DNA from: Lysinibacillus sp. FSL K6-0232
Lineage (GTDB): Bacteria > Bacillota > Bacilli > Bacillales_A > Planococcaceae
Direction of reading: 5' to 3'
DNA: 64,000 nt
NCBI RefSeq assembly: GCF_038008325.1
Contig: NZ_JBBOYW010000001.1
Span: 3,255,501-3,319,500, forward strand
Under the pieces are notes generated by a model. It saw only the letters and a program-made list of their open reading frames with translations, was not told where the DNA came from and ran no database searches. Below are positions 51,290 to 59,562 of this stretch, piece by piece. Within the stretch, counting starts at the first letter, position 1. Every line of letters starts with the position of its first letter. The position numbers and the translations under genes were made by a program.

Positions 51290-52405
51290 TTAATACGGCA
51301 AGCGGATTAGCAGTTCCGTGCCCTTGCCAAGCTCACTTACCCAATCAGCAGTGCCACCCACTGATTTTGCACGATCTTTAATGGATTGTAAGCCCATTGA
51401 TAATAACTTTATATTGTTATCAATAACAAAGCCTCGTCCCTCATCACGAATAACAAGTAAAATATCTGTTGATGTCACCGTAATATACAATGCCGCTTCT
51501 AGCACACCTGCATGACGGCGCACATTATTGAGTGCCTCTTGCGCTACACGAAATAATGTTTCTTCAATACGTGAGGGAAATTGCAGTACACCTGAAACAG
51601 TAATATGCAATTTTAAGCCAAGCATCTCAGCATATACTTTAATCGCTTCCAATAAGCCATTTTCTAAGCCCTTTGGTCGCAGTTGCCAAATAAGTGCACG
51701 CATTTCTGTTAGGGCATCCTGTGTCAATTGCTGTATTTCCTTAAATGTTTCTTTAATATCGCTATCCTCTGTCATTTCAATTCCTGCTCTTGCGGTTAAT
51801 GTTACAGAAAATAATAGCTGATTAACAGAATCATGTAAGTCACGTGCTAGACGGTTACGCTCCTTAACAAGTGCCATTTCCTGCTCTTGCTTTGTCAGTA
51901 AAATACGCTTAATGGCAGAGCCCATTTGAAACGCCACTGATTCCAATAAGGCTAGCTCCTCCTCTGAAAAGCGCACCGTATCCTTCGATGCAACATTTAA
52001 GACACCAAAACGCTCTTGTCCAGATTGCAAAGGCACTGTTGCGTGATGGGTAATGCCTGCATGATCCCCAACCTTTGCAGCTATAGCACTTTCAATACGC
52101 TGACATTCAATAATATTAGAAGCTTTTTTCAGCTCCTCATTTCGATAGCGGGATACACACCAGCAGCCACCCTTTTTTAAATAATGACAATGATTATATT
52201 CCAATGCCTCTGGTAGATTTTCATGAACAACTAGCTCTGAGCGTCCCTTTGCATCAATAAAAAATATCCAGCCTGTTTCAAAATTTGTACCATTTAAAAA
52301 TTTAATAAGTGCACCTTTCAGCATTGTCACAATTTCAGTTTCTTCATTTAATAGCTCAGCAATTTCCTTTAAAATACTAATATTGGAATGCTCATTTTCT
52401 TTCAC
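51290..52405 (-). CDS. GAF-domain sensor histidine kinase (YhcY-like)
   Basis: 371 residues, no transmembrane helix, so a cytoplasmic sensor. GAF domain at about 15-165, including Cys residues in NHCHYLKKGGCWCVSRYRN that could bind metal or sense redox state. HisKA_3 phospho-acceptor His in RLARDLHDSVNQLLFSV (about 190), and a HATPase_c domain (about 270-371, EALNNVRRHAGV, VIRDEGRGFV, GLQSIKDRAKSVGG). Two-gene operon with the LiaR-type regulator. Confidence 0.88.
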   Translation of the reverse strand: MKENEHSNISILKEIAELLNEETEIVTMLKGALIKFLNGTNFETGWIFFIDAKGRSELVVHENLPEALEYNHCHYLKKGGCWCVSRYRNEELKKASNIIECQRIESAIAAKVGDHAGITHHATVPLQSGQERFGVLNVASKDTVRFSEEELALLESVAFQMGSAIKRILLTKQEQEMALVKERNRLARDLHDSVNQLLFSVTLTARAGIEMTEDSDIKETFKEIQQLTQDALTEMRALIWQLRPKGLENGLLEAIKVYAEMLGLKLHITVSGVLQFPSRIEETLFRVAQEALNNVRRHAGVLEAALYITVTSTDILLVIRDEGRGFVIDNNIKLLSMGLQSIKDRAKSVGGTADWVSELGKGTELLIRLPY

Positions 52406-52601
52406 GAAAACACCTCTTCTTTAGCATGACTACTATTTATCATACCATTAAGAGATTTGAAACGTCTGTATCAGCCATTCATACTTTAGACTGAAATTCA
52501 CCTTTTAAGGCTATAACTTATTTTACGTAAGTTCATTTACATCTAAAACTGGAACAACTATAATCATACAAGTACATAGTTTGATGAAGGGGAGAACTTA
52601 T

Positions 52602-53027
52602 ATGTCCAAAAAAGAGGAAAATGGCTTATTATTTATTTGGATTGTTTCAGTTGTAGCGACACTTGGCTCACTATATTTTTCTGAAATTCGCCATTATGAG
52701 CCCTGTAAAATGTGTTGGATACAGCGCATTTTTATGTATCCTATTGTCATTATCTCAACGGTGGCATTAATCCAGAAAAATGCTCGTATTGCTGTAACAA
52801 CAGCTATTTTTTCTGTAATTGGTGGTTGTATTTCACTCTACCATTACGGCATTCAAAAGCTTAGTTTTTTAGCTGAAAATGCCCCTTCCTGCGGTGCTGT
52901 TTCTTGTACTGGTCAATATATTAACTGGCTCGGCTTTATTACTATTCCATTTTTAGCATTAGCTGCATTTATTTTAATTGCAGGTGCAAGCTTCTATTTA
53001 ATCAAGGCTTCAAAAGCTACAAAATAA
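52602..53027 (+). CDS. bdbC: Thiol-disulfide oxidoreductase BdbC (DsbB family)
   Basis: 141 residues from the ATG after AAGGGGAGA. Four transmembrane helices (about 8-26, 42-58, 65-82, 110-132). The first redox pair is Cys35-Cys38 (EPCKMCW), the second Cys97 and Cys102 (APSCGAVSCTG). It passes electrons from a BdbD-like thiol oxidase to quinone, allowing disulfide formation in exported proteins. No bdbD gene in the window. A terminator lies before the next gene. Confidence 0.92.
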   Translation: MSKKEENGLLFIWIVSVVATLGSLYFSEIRHYEPCKMCWIQRIFMYPIVIISTVALIQKNARIAVTTAIFSVIGGCISLYHYGIQKLSFLAENAPSCGAVSCTGQYINWLGFITIPFLALAAFILIAGASFYLIKASKATK

Positions 53028-53029
53028 TT

Positions 53030-53068
53030 AAAAGACCGTGTTCTACCAATGGAATGCGGTCTTTTCTA
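53030..53068 (+). terminator. bdbC terminator
   Basis: AAAAGACCG.GTTC / GAAT.CGGTCTTTT stem just before the RluA ribosome site; terminator or attenuator for the downstream gene. Confidence 0.7.
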
Positions 53069-53081
53069 TGGAGGTAAATCA

Positions 53082-53921
53082 ATGTTTCTTTATGAAATTG
53101 TTGAAGATAACGTAAGTATTGAAGAACTGCTACGTAATCATTGGCGACTTGGCAAAAAGCTTGTCCATGAATTACGCATGGCTAAGACGGTCACATTAGC
53201 AAATGATGAGCTTATTCAATGGCAAGCACCTTTACCAAAAGGAACGATGCTTAAATTTACATTTCCTATGACAGCATCTAACTATAAGCCAACGCCTGTT
53301 TGTGCAATTGATATCGTCTATGAGGACGACCATTGTTTAATCGTATCGAAGCCAAAGGGCATGTCAACACATCCTAACGATGCCCATGATACACATACTT
53401 GTATGAACCATGTTATGGCACATATTAAGGAGCAAGGTGGTATTTATGCAGAGCATGTCCATCGTCTTGATAAAGGAACACAGGGCTTATTACTTGTTGC
53501 AAAGCATCCACTAGCAAAATCTATTTTTGACAGAATGATTGAGGAAAAATCCATTATTCGTATGTACGCAGCAGAGGTACAAGGAAATATACGTGGGGCA
53601 TCTGGCACAATTGCTGAGCCTATTGGGAAGGATCGTCATCATGCTACAAGACGTGTTGTATCTAAAAATGGGCAGCACGCTGTAACACATTACGAAGTTG
53701 TTGCACGCTATAAAAATTCCTGTGTTGTCCACCTTATTTTAGAAACAGGTCGAACACATCAAATTCGTGTTCACTTATCCTATATTGGTCATCCAATTAT
53801 TGGTGATACAATGTATGGCGCAAGAGAAACAGCAAGCAGTGATTATGAACTTCATGCGATTCAATTAGAATTTGAGCATCCATTTTTAAATAAACGGATT
53901 ATTGTTAAAGATAAGCAATAA
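53082..53921 (+). CDS. RluA-family pseudouridine synthase (YhcT-like)
   Basis: 279 residues from the ATG after GGAGGTAAATCA. A short S4-like N-terminal part (about 1-75) precedes the catalytic domain. Catalytic Asp is in HRLDKGTQGLLLV; other motifs are IVSKPKGMSTHPN, GRTHQIRVHLSYIGHPIIGD and YELHAIQLEF. Converts uridines of rRNA or tRNA to pseudouridine; the target site cannot be read from sequence. Follows bdbC. Confidence 0.9.
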   Translation: MFLYEIVEDNVSIEELLRNHWRLGKKLVHELRMAKTVTLANDELIQWQAPLPKGTMLKFTFPMTASNYKPTPVCAIDIVYEDDHCLIVSKPKGMSTHPNDAHDTHTCMNHVMAHIKEQGGIYAEHVHRLDKGTQGLLLVAKHPLAKSIFDRMIEEKSIIRMYAAEVQGNIRGASGTIAEPIGKDRHHATRRVVSKNGQHAVTHYEVVARYKNSCVVHLILETGRTHQIRVHLSYIGHPIIGDTMYGARETASSDYELHAIQLEFEHPFLNKRIIVKDKQ

Positions 53922-53927
53922 GCAAAC

Positions 53928-53962
53928 AATCCCGCTTCTCAGTTAGAGAGCGGGATTATTTA
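53928..53962. terminator. Convergent terminator (RluA / aldo-keto reductase)
   Basis: Perfect stem AATCCCGCT / AGCGGGATT with inner CTC / GAG, then ATTTATC. Confidence 0.75.
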
Positions 53963-53965
53963 TCA

Positions 53966-54796
53966 CTAAAAATCAAATTTAAAATGATCTGGATGTTGCC
54001 CAAAACGTTGATCACGATTTAATGTAGCTATTTTAGCCATCTGCGCTTCGGTTAATGCAAAGTCAAAGATTTGTGCATTTTCCTCGATTCGGCTAGGTGT
54101 CACTGATTTAGGTATAACAAGGGTATCATTTTGTAAATGCCAGCGGAGTACGACTTGTGCAGCAGTTTTTCTTAGTTCCTGCCCTATTTCCACAATTGTA
54201 GGGTCATTTAGTACACCACCACGACCAAGCGGTGACCATGCTGTCACTGCAATTTGCTGCTCCTTGCAAAATGCACTTAATGCTTGCTGCTGTAAATAAG
54301 GGTGTAATTCCACTTGATTAACCATTGGCGCTGTATTTGCCTTTGCCAATATTTTTTCTAAATGATGCTCATGATGATTTGATACACCTGTTGCACGAAT
54401 TAATTTCTCGTCGTATAGACGTTCAATCGCTCGATATGTTTCTTCAAATGTTTCTGGAACAGCCCAATGTGTTAAATATAAATCCAAATAATCCATATTT
54501 AATTTTTTCAGTGATACCTCAAAAGCATGTAATGTTGCATCATAGCCTTGGTCACTATTCCATACTTTTGTTGTCACAAAAATATCCTCGCGTGGAATGC
54601 CTGAATAGCGAATCGCTTCTCCTACCTCTGCTTCGTTGCCATATAAAGATGCTGTATCAATAGCACGATAACCAAATTTTAATGCTGTATCAATTGCCTG
54701 TAATGTTTCCTCACGCTCTGTCATTTTATATACACCTAAGCCAAATCGAGGCATTTCTACACCATTTGCTAATGTTTTTGTCGATTGTAAATGCAA
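53966..54796 (-). CDS. Aldo/keto reductase (AKR5-like, YvgN/YtbE type)
   Basis: 276 residues from TTG behind AAAGGGG. (beta/alpha)8 NADPH enzyme with the complete tetrad Asp47, Tyr52 (AIDTASLYGNE), Lys77 (TTKVWN) and His110 (LTHWAV). C-terminal NADPH motif LVIPKSVTPSRIEENAQIF. Reduces aldehydes such as methylglyoxal in related proteins; exact substrate unknown. Confidence 0.92.
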   Translation of the reverse strand: MHLQSTKTLANGVEMPRFGLGVYKMTEREETLQAIDTALKFGYRAIDTASLYGNEAEVGEAIRYSGIPREDIFVTTKVWNSDQGYDATLHAFEVSLKKLNMDYLDLYLTHWAVPETFEETYRAIERLYDEKLIRATGVSNHHEHHLEKILAKANTAPMVNQVELHPYLQQQALSAFCKEQQIAVTAWSPLGRGGVLNDPTIVEIGQELRKTAAQVVLRWHLQNDTLVIPKSVTPSRIEENAQIFDFALTEAQMAKIATLNRDQRFGQHPDHFKFDF

Positions 54797-54867
54797 AAAT
54801 CACAACCCCTTTCTTTTCCTAGTACCATTATACAAAAAATTGGATTTAAGAAAAATAAAGAAGTTTT

Positions 54868-55041
54868 TTACTTATCTTTTTTCAGTTCAGCATCATCCAA
54901 TTGAATAGGGTCAGCAATTCGCTCATCCTCAGCAAGCTCTAAGCCATCTCGTAAATGCTCCATTTGTTTACCTAAATCTTTTAATTCCTTCATATCCCTT
55001 GCCATTGTTCCATTCTCAATATTTGGTACCTTTTTCTCCAT
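54868..55041 (-). CDS. Small acidic protein, unknown
   Basis: 57 residues. Start chosen at the last of GTG ATG ATG ATG, 8 nt after GAGG. Charged, helical pattern ARDMKELKDLGKQMEHLRDG then ELAEDERIADPIQ. Resembles short spore- or multidrug-associated proteins of Bacillales, but I do not recognise it. Confidence 0.5.
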   Translation of the reverse strand: MEKKVPNIENGTMARDMKELKDLGKQMEHLRDGLELAEDERIADPIQLDDAELKKDK

Positions 55042-55185
55042 CATCATCACCTCATTGCTAGTTTTCCCGTTATCGCTACGTTTGAACCATTTCCGCCATA
55101 TTTTATTCAGCTATGTCGTTTCATTTTTATAGTAGATAGGCTATACTAAAAAGAGATTTCTTTATAACATGAGGAGGGTACTTCC

Positions 55186-55278
55186 ATGAAATTAATATTA
55201 ATTATTGGTGTAACATTTGCTTTCTTATCAGCTATCTTCACTGCCGGCTACGAAGGCGACTACAAAGCTGACAAATAA
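55186..55278 (+). CDS. Small membrane peptide (30 residues)
   Basis: ATG 6 nt after GAGGAGGG; 30 codons then TAA. One N-terminal hydrophobic helix (MKLILIIGVTFAFLSAIFTA) and a charged tail GYEGDYKADK. Followed at once by a strong terminator, which supports a real monocistronic gene. Family not recognised; secretion or membrane anchoring is likely. Confidence 0.6.
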   Translation: MKLILIIGVTFAFLSAIFTAGYEGDYKADK

Positions 55279-55284
55279 GAGCAC

Positions 55285-55332
55285 AAGAAACTCACTAAGC
55301 CTACGATAAGGTTTAGTGAGTTTCTTATTTTT
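55285..55332 (+). terminator. Terminator of the small membrane peptide gene
   Basis: AAGAAACTCACTAA.CCT / AGG.TTAGTGAGTTTCTT-type stem, then ATTTTTTATG. Confidence 0.8.
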
Positions 55333-55436
55333 TATGAAACAATAGCGCTCCTTGACTTTCTTTTATTTTTCTATTAATATAACTTACATAAAGTAACTAA
55401 ATAAACAAAGATAACTTAAGTCTGGAGGCTTACTCT

Positions 55437-56282
55437 ATGCATTTTCATCAAAAACCTAACATATATGTTACAAACGTTGAAATAAAGGTAAGTGATCTAC
55501 AACGCTCCTTACAGTATTATCAAGAAGTAATCGGCTTTCAAATTTTGCAACAAGAAGCCTATCAAGCAACTTTAACAGCAGATGGACAAACAGCATTATT
55601 AACACTTATTCAGCCTGAAATAGTAGAAGAAAAAGTAGGTCAAACCACTGGCTTATATCACTTTGCTCTACTATTACCGAGCCGCCGTGATTTAGCCAAC
55701 ATTATTAATCATTTTCATCAAAAGAGCGTATACTTTGGAGCTTCTGATCATCATGTCAGTGAAGCACTTTACTTAAATGATCCTGATGGTAATGGTATTG
55801 AAGTATATGCAGATCGTTCTGAGCATGAATGGCTATGGCATTTTAATGAGGTGTATATGGTAACGGAGCCGCTTCATATTCGTTCTATCTTAGCAGAAGG
55901 TGATGGTCACTGGAATGGGCTACCTGCTAACACCGTAATGGGGCATATTCATTTATCTGTTGCTAATTTAATGGAAGCTGAACAGTTTTATACAAAGGGA
56001 TTAGGGTTTACTATTGTAGCACGCTATGGCACACAAGCATTGTTTATTTCTACGGGACGCTATCACCACCATATTGGCTTAAATACTTGGCAATCAGCAA
56101 ATGCACCAAAGCTCGGTGTAAATCAGATCGGTTTAAAAACATTTTCATTGCAGTTAACTAATGAGGAGCAAGCCGCAACAATAAAAGCAAATCTTCAGAC
56201 ACTTGGCGCACCTGTTATAGAGCTAGAAAAAGGGCTCCAAACAGAGGACCCTGCTGGTAATGTAGTGTTATTAAAATTCTAA
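55437..56282 (+). CDS. catE: Two-domain VOC (glyoxalase/bleomycin) dioxygenase, CatE-like
   Basis: 281 residues (B. subtilis CatE 285). Two VOC modules: about 5-125 (VTNVEIKVSDLQRSLQYYQE, LNDPDGNGIEVYADR) and about 160-281 (MGHIHLSVANLMEAEQFYTK, LQTEDPAGNVVLL). The His of MGHIHLSV, His in HHHIGLNTW and the following acidic position form the metal site of extradiol dioxygenases. In B. subtilis CatE cleaves catechols, protecting against catechol stress. The ribosome site (CTGGAGG) is well placed. No MhqR/CatR-type regulator adjoins. Confidence 0.8.
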   Translation: MHFHQKPNIYVTNVEIKVSDLQRSLQYYQEVIGFQILQQEAYQATLTADGQTALLTLIQPEIVEEKVGQTTGLYHFALLLPSRRDLANIINHFHQKSVYFGASDHHVSEALYLNDPDGNGIEVYADRSEHEWLWHFNEVYMVTEPLHIRSILAEGDGHWNGLPANTVMGHIHLSVANLMEAEQFYTKGLGFTIVARYGTQALFISTGRYHHHIGLNTWQSANAPKLGVNQIGLKTFSLQLTNEEQAATIKANLQTLGAPVIELEKGLQTEDPAGNVVLLKF

Positions 56283-56286
56283 ATTA

Positions 56287-56320
56287 AAAGCCGTCCTCCC
56301 ATGATGGAGAACGGCTTTCG
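56287..56320. terminator. Convergent terminator (catE-like / trmL)
   Basis: AAAGCCGT.CTCC / GGAG.ACGGCTTT stem with a short loop, between convergent genes. Confidence 0.75.
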
Positions 56321-56321
56321 T

Positions 56322-56795
56322 TTAGTGTAATCCTGGATAACCTTGTTGACGCAATGCCTCATAAATAACGATTGCTGCCGTATTGGATAGATTCAATGAA
56401 CGCACATGCTCACTTTGCGGAATACGCAAGCACATATCTCGGCGTTCATAGGCAAAGTCCTTTGGCAAGCCTGTTGTTTCCTTTCCAAACATAAAGTAAA
56501 TATCACGATGCTGGTTGCTAAAATCATGTGTGGTAAATGGTTCCTCGCTATATGTTTCAATTAAATAAACATCACCATTTTTCGAGAATTCGATAAAGTC
56601 CTCTAATGAGTCATGATAGACAACATTGACACTATGCCAGTAATCTAACCCTGCACGCTTTAGCATTTTATCGTCTGTGGAAAAACCAAGTGGACGAATT
56701 AAATGCAATGATGTATTTGTACCAGCACAAGTACGGGCAATATTTCCTGTATTTGCGGGGATTTCTGGTTGATATAAAACGATATGCAATGGCAT
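56322..56795 (-). CDS. trmL: tRNA (cytidine/uridine-34-2'-O)-methyltransferase TrmL
   Basis: 157 residues from the ATG preceded by AAGGAAGTG; the open frame extends to 56990 over the end of queG and is not used. SPOUT methyltransferase: MPLHIVLYQPEIPANTGNIA, SLHLIRPLGF, LDYWHSV, FMFGKETTGLP, RIPQSEHVRSLNLSNTAAIV, the last forming the trefoil knot. Methylates the wobble ribose of tRNA-Leu. Lies 52 bp after queG, another wobble-base enzyme, probably the same operon. Confidence 0.94.
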   Translation of the reverse strand: MPLHIVLYQPEIPANTGNIARTCAGTNTSLHLIRPLGFSTDDKMLKRAGLDYWHSVNVVYHDSLEDFIEFSKNGDVYLIETYSEEPFTTHDFSNQHRDIYFMFGKETTGLPKDFAYERRDMCLRIPQSEHVRSLNLSNTAAIVIYEALRQQGYPGLH

Positions 56796-56847
56796 AACGG
56801 TACACTTCCTTATTAAAAATTTCTTTGAATGGCATTTCATTTTGGTT

Positions 56848-58020
56848 TTATGAGCGATTCTCCCCAGACTTGAGCGATTCCACTCCAACATTAACAAAAA
56901 ACTGTAAGCCTTTATGAATTTCTGCAAGTACCTCTTCATCTTGCTCTGTCGCTTCTGCTTCAAACAGGGCAGCTTGTGCTTGTTCCCCACCTATTTTGCC
57001 TAAAGCCCATGCTGCTGTACCTCGAATAACGGGCCGTTCATCTTTTTGAAGCAAGGCAATTAAATCTGGCACGGCAGCCTCCTCTTTAAAATGAGCAAGT
57101 GCTAGAATCGCATTGCGTTGAATAGGCTTTTTCCCCCGCCATGAGCCTGAAACATGACCAAAGCTTTCCTTAAATGCTCGATTAGAAATTGTTAAAAGGG
57201 GCGTTAGCAATGGCTTTGCAAGCTCTGGATCTGGCTGAAATTCCTCATGAATCCAGTTAACCTTTCCTTTATTTTTAGGACATACCGTTTGACATGTATC
57301 ACAGCCATATAAACGATTACCAATATGACTCCGAAACTCATCTGGAAGCATTCCCTTCGTCTGCGTTAAAAAGGCAATACAGCGCTGGGCATCTAGCTGT
57401 CCTCCCTCAATTAATGCTCCTGTTGGACATACATCTAAGCATAAACGGCAATCCCCACATTCATCCTCCATCGGCTGATCTGGTGCAAAAGGAATATTTG
57501 TAATAAGCTCTCCTAAATAGACGTAGGAGCCGAATTCAGGGGTAATAATCGAGCAGTTTTTGCCGCTCCAGCCTATTCCTGCTCGTTCTGCTACTGCTCT
57601 ATCTACAAGAGCACCCGTATCTACCATTGATTGAATGCGTACACCTTCAACGCGGTCCTCAAGCCATGCAGATAATAGCGCCAAGCGCTCACGTAATGCT
57701 GTATGATAATCGACACCCCAAGAAGCACGGCAAAATATCCCACGTCTTGCACCCTTTTTACCTCTAGGTGCATTTTGCATACGTGAAGGATAGGCAACAG
57801 CTATCGCCACAATGCTCTCTGCTTCATCTAATAATTGAAGGGGTTCGGTACGTTTTTCAATATCACTTTCCTCAAAACCTGATTGATAGCCAAGCTCTTG
57901 CTGACGACGCAATCGATTTTTTAATTCTGTAAAGGGAGCTGCTGTCGTAAAACCTATTTTATCAACGCCAATGGACATCGCATATGCCACAAAATCACGT
58001 TGTAGGTCATGTATGTTCAT
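56848..58020 (-). CDS. queG: Epoxyqueuosine reductase QueG
   Basis: 390 residues. Cobalamin-binding N-terminal domain (about 1-180) with SMVDTGALVDRAVAERAGIG, then two [4Fe-4S] clusters (CGDCRLCLDVCPTGAL and YGCDTCQTVCPKNKG, about 190-255), and a C-terminal HEAT-like repeat (about 300-385, RNAILALAHFKEEA). Reduces epoxyqueuosine at tRNA position 34, the last step of queuosine synthesis. Followed by trmL. Confidence 0.95.
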   Translation of the reverse strand: MNIHDLQRDFVAYAMSIGVDKIGFTTAAPFTELKNRLRRQQELGYQSGFEESDIEKRTEPLQLLDEAESIVAIAVAYPSRMQNAPRGKKGARRGIFCRASWGVDYHTALRERLALLSAWLEDRVEGVRIQSMVDTGALVDRAVAERAGIGWSGKNCSIITPEFGSYVYLGELITNIPFAPDQPMEDECGDCRLCLDVCPTGALIEGGQLDAQRCIAFLTQTKGMLPDEFRSHIGNRLYGCDTCQTVCPKNKGKVNWIHEEFQPDPELAKPLLTPLLTISNRAFKESFGHVSGSWRGKKPIQRNAILALAHFKEEAAVPDLIALLQKDERPVIRGTAAWALGKIGGEQAQAALFEAEATEQDEEVLAEIHKGLQFFVNVGVESLKSGENRS

Positions 58021-58078
58021 TTTATTTCCAACTCCTTACATGGTACAATAGTAAAAATAGATAAAGTAGGTGATGTTT

Positions 58079-58768
58079 TTGGAAATTTCGATTAATCAAG
58101 CTCTTTTAGCACAACATCCTGAGCTAAAAATCGGCATTATCCATTATACCAAAATTGTTGTGGCAGAATCGCCTCAAATGATTAAAGGTCGTATACAATT
58201 GTATCAGGAAAATCTCTTTCTAGAAATGCAGAACCAGCCTGTAACTCAGCGTGAAGGGATTGCAGAATGGCGACAGCTATGGAAAAAGCTTGGGGCTGAT
58301 CCAAATCGCTATCGTCACTCAGCAGAAAGCTTAATGCGCCGAGTTAGTAAACAAAATTATTTAACACCTTTTCATTCAGGTGTTGATATCAATAATTTCT
58401 TCTCATTACAATACGAGATTCCTATTGGTCTCTATGATATAGCACAACTAAAAGGGAATGTGGAAATAGCTCTAGGTGATGAAGAAACTGGCTATGAAGG
58501 CTTAAATGGTCGCTTTAATTCATTAAAAAACATTCTCTACAGTCATGATGACATCGGAGCATTTGGCTCACCTTTTGTTGATTCTAAACGTACAGCCGTT
58601 TCAGAGGGCACAACTGAGGCATTACATATTTTTTACTTACGACCATCCTTGTCAGCTGAAGCAGCGAATGAGCTTCTTGCAGTGGCAGGTAAAATGTTTC
58701 GTCAAATTCATGGCGGTGATTATCAAATCGCCCTCTTATCAAATGATGCACCATCCACAACACTATAA
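58079..58768 (+). CDS. B3/B4 tRNA-binding domain protein (PheT-like editing domain)
   Basis: 229 residues from TTG 6 nt after AGTAGGTG (in-frame GTG and ATG lie inside that site). The B3/4 domain of phenylalanyl-tRNA synthetase beta covers about 60-215: WRQLWKKLGADPNRYRHSAE, VDINNFFSLQYEIPIGLYD and AEGTTEALHIFYLRPS-type motif. Free-standing members may deacylate mischarged tRNA, which is not proven. Divergent from queG; the next gene follows in 14 bp. Confidence 0.85.
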   Translation: MEISINQALLAQHPELKIGIIHYTKIVVAESPQMIKGRIQLYQENLFLEMQNQPVTQREGIAEWRQLWKKLGADPNRYRHSAESLMRRVSKQNYLTPFHSGVDINNFFSLQYEIPIGLYDIAQLKGNVEIALGDEETGYEGLNGRFNSLKNILYSHDDIGAFGSPFVDSKRTAVSEGTTEALHIFYLRPSLSAEAANELLAVAGKMFRQIHGGDYQIALLSNDAPSTTL

Positions 58769-58782
58769 AAGGACGTGTTTTC

Positions 58783-59292
58783 ATGATTAATCTTGCAGAA
58801 GCTGTAAAACTAAAAAGTATTTTAGGCAAGAAAATTCAAGAGCTTGTTGAGGAATTACATCGCAGCGCTTTTGTTACAGTAGAAAAAGGACAAGCACCTA
58901 AAACAAGTAATCGTGCCCTAGCCATTATTGAAGCGGAGTTAGCACAAGTTCGCCGAGATGCCCGTACATTAGATCGTTTAGTCTATGAAGCAAATATTCA
59001 AAACTTTGTAGATTTTAAGGGCGAGCAGCTAGCATTAGTGGAAGCCATTGAGCTAGCAACACAGCTACGTGCTGAGGCAGAGCTCTGTAAAGGCTTTAGC
59101 ATGCGCGAAAAAGAAAGCGTACGACTTGGCTATGGTGAAAATACGGTGCTTTATGACATCGCCATGTATGAGCCTGACGTATATCGGGAGCGTGCAATTC
59201 AGCTTGAAAAAGATGCACATAAGCTATCTAATCTAATTAATGCTAAAAACTATAGTATACAGCTTAGCTTTGATGATTCTCGTTATTTCTAA
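58783..59292 (+). CDS. DIP1984-family protein
   Basis: 169 residues, highly helical: MINLAEAVKLKSILGKKIQE, LAQVRRDARTLDRLVYEANI, ALVEAIELATQLRAEAELCK. It matches the DIP1984 family (sometimes labelled 'septicolysin'), whose function is unknown. Starts 14 bp after the B3/4 gene, same operon. Followed by a structured RNA region. Confidence 0.75.
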   Translation: MINLAEAVKLKSILGKKIQELVEELHRSAFVTVEKGQAPKTSNRALAIIEAELAQVRRDARTLDRLVYEANIQNFVDFKGEQLALVEAIELATQLRAEAELCKGFSMREKESVRLGYGENTVLYDIAMYEPDVYRERAIQLEKDAHKLSNLINAKNYSIQLSFDDSRYF

Positions 59293-59500
59293 GCTCGGGG
59301 CGGTGAGACTCCAAACCGAGTTGGATGTGCTGTTTTCAACCTTAGCTATGGAAAACCAATAACAAGTGACCTGTTACTGTATGACCAATGACTACTCACC
59401 AACCATAGGCAATGGCCATACTCAACCAACTTGGAAAATTATTTGAAAACGCCATCCAAAGGCTCTCTTACATCTTGCATGTAGGAGAGCTTTTTATTTT
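59293..59500 (+). ncRNA. Multi-stem RNA with terminator upstream of the catalase gene
   Basis: A long-range stem TTGGATG (59321-59327) / CATCCAA (59453-59459), continued by GTTTTCAA (59332-59339) / TTGAAAAC (59443-59450), encloses 103 nt. Inside, CTATGG (59346-59351) pairs with CCATAG (59403-59408). Upstream, CTCGG (59294-59298) pairs with CCGAG (59316-59320), and GGTGAG (59302-59307) could pair with CTCACC (59395-59400). A terminator (59462-59490, GCTCTC.TACAT / ATGTA.GAGAGC, then TTTTTATTTT) follows at once. Riboswitch-like or sRNA-like layout; family not recognised. Confidence 0.5.
59462..59500 (+). terminator. Terminator at the end of the structured region
   Basis: GCTCTC.TACAT / ATGTA.GAGAGC stem with CTTGC loop and TTTTTATTTT tail, 63 bp before the catalase ATG. 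Confidence 0.8.
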
Positions 59501-59528
59501 ATGTCTAATTTGCCCCAATAACGGACAA

Positions 59529-59544
59529 TATAGAATTATCTATA
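59529..59544 (+). promoter_or_regulatory. Palindrome over the probable catalase promoter
   Basis: TATAGA-ATTA-TCTATA, perfect 6-bp arms, 18 bp before the catalase ATG and overlapping a -10-like TATAGAAT. It only loosely resembles a PerR box. Confidence 0.3.
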
Positions 59545-59562
59545 AAGAAAGAGGGGCATATT

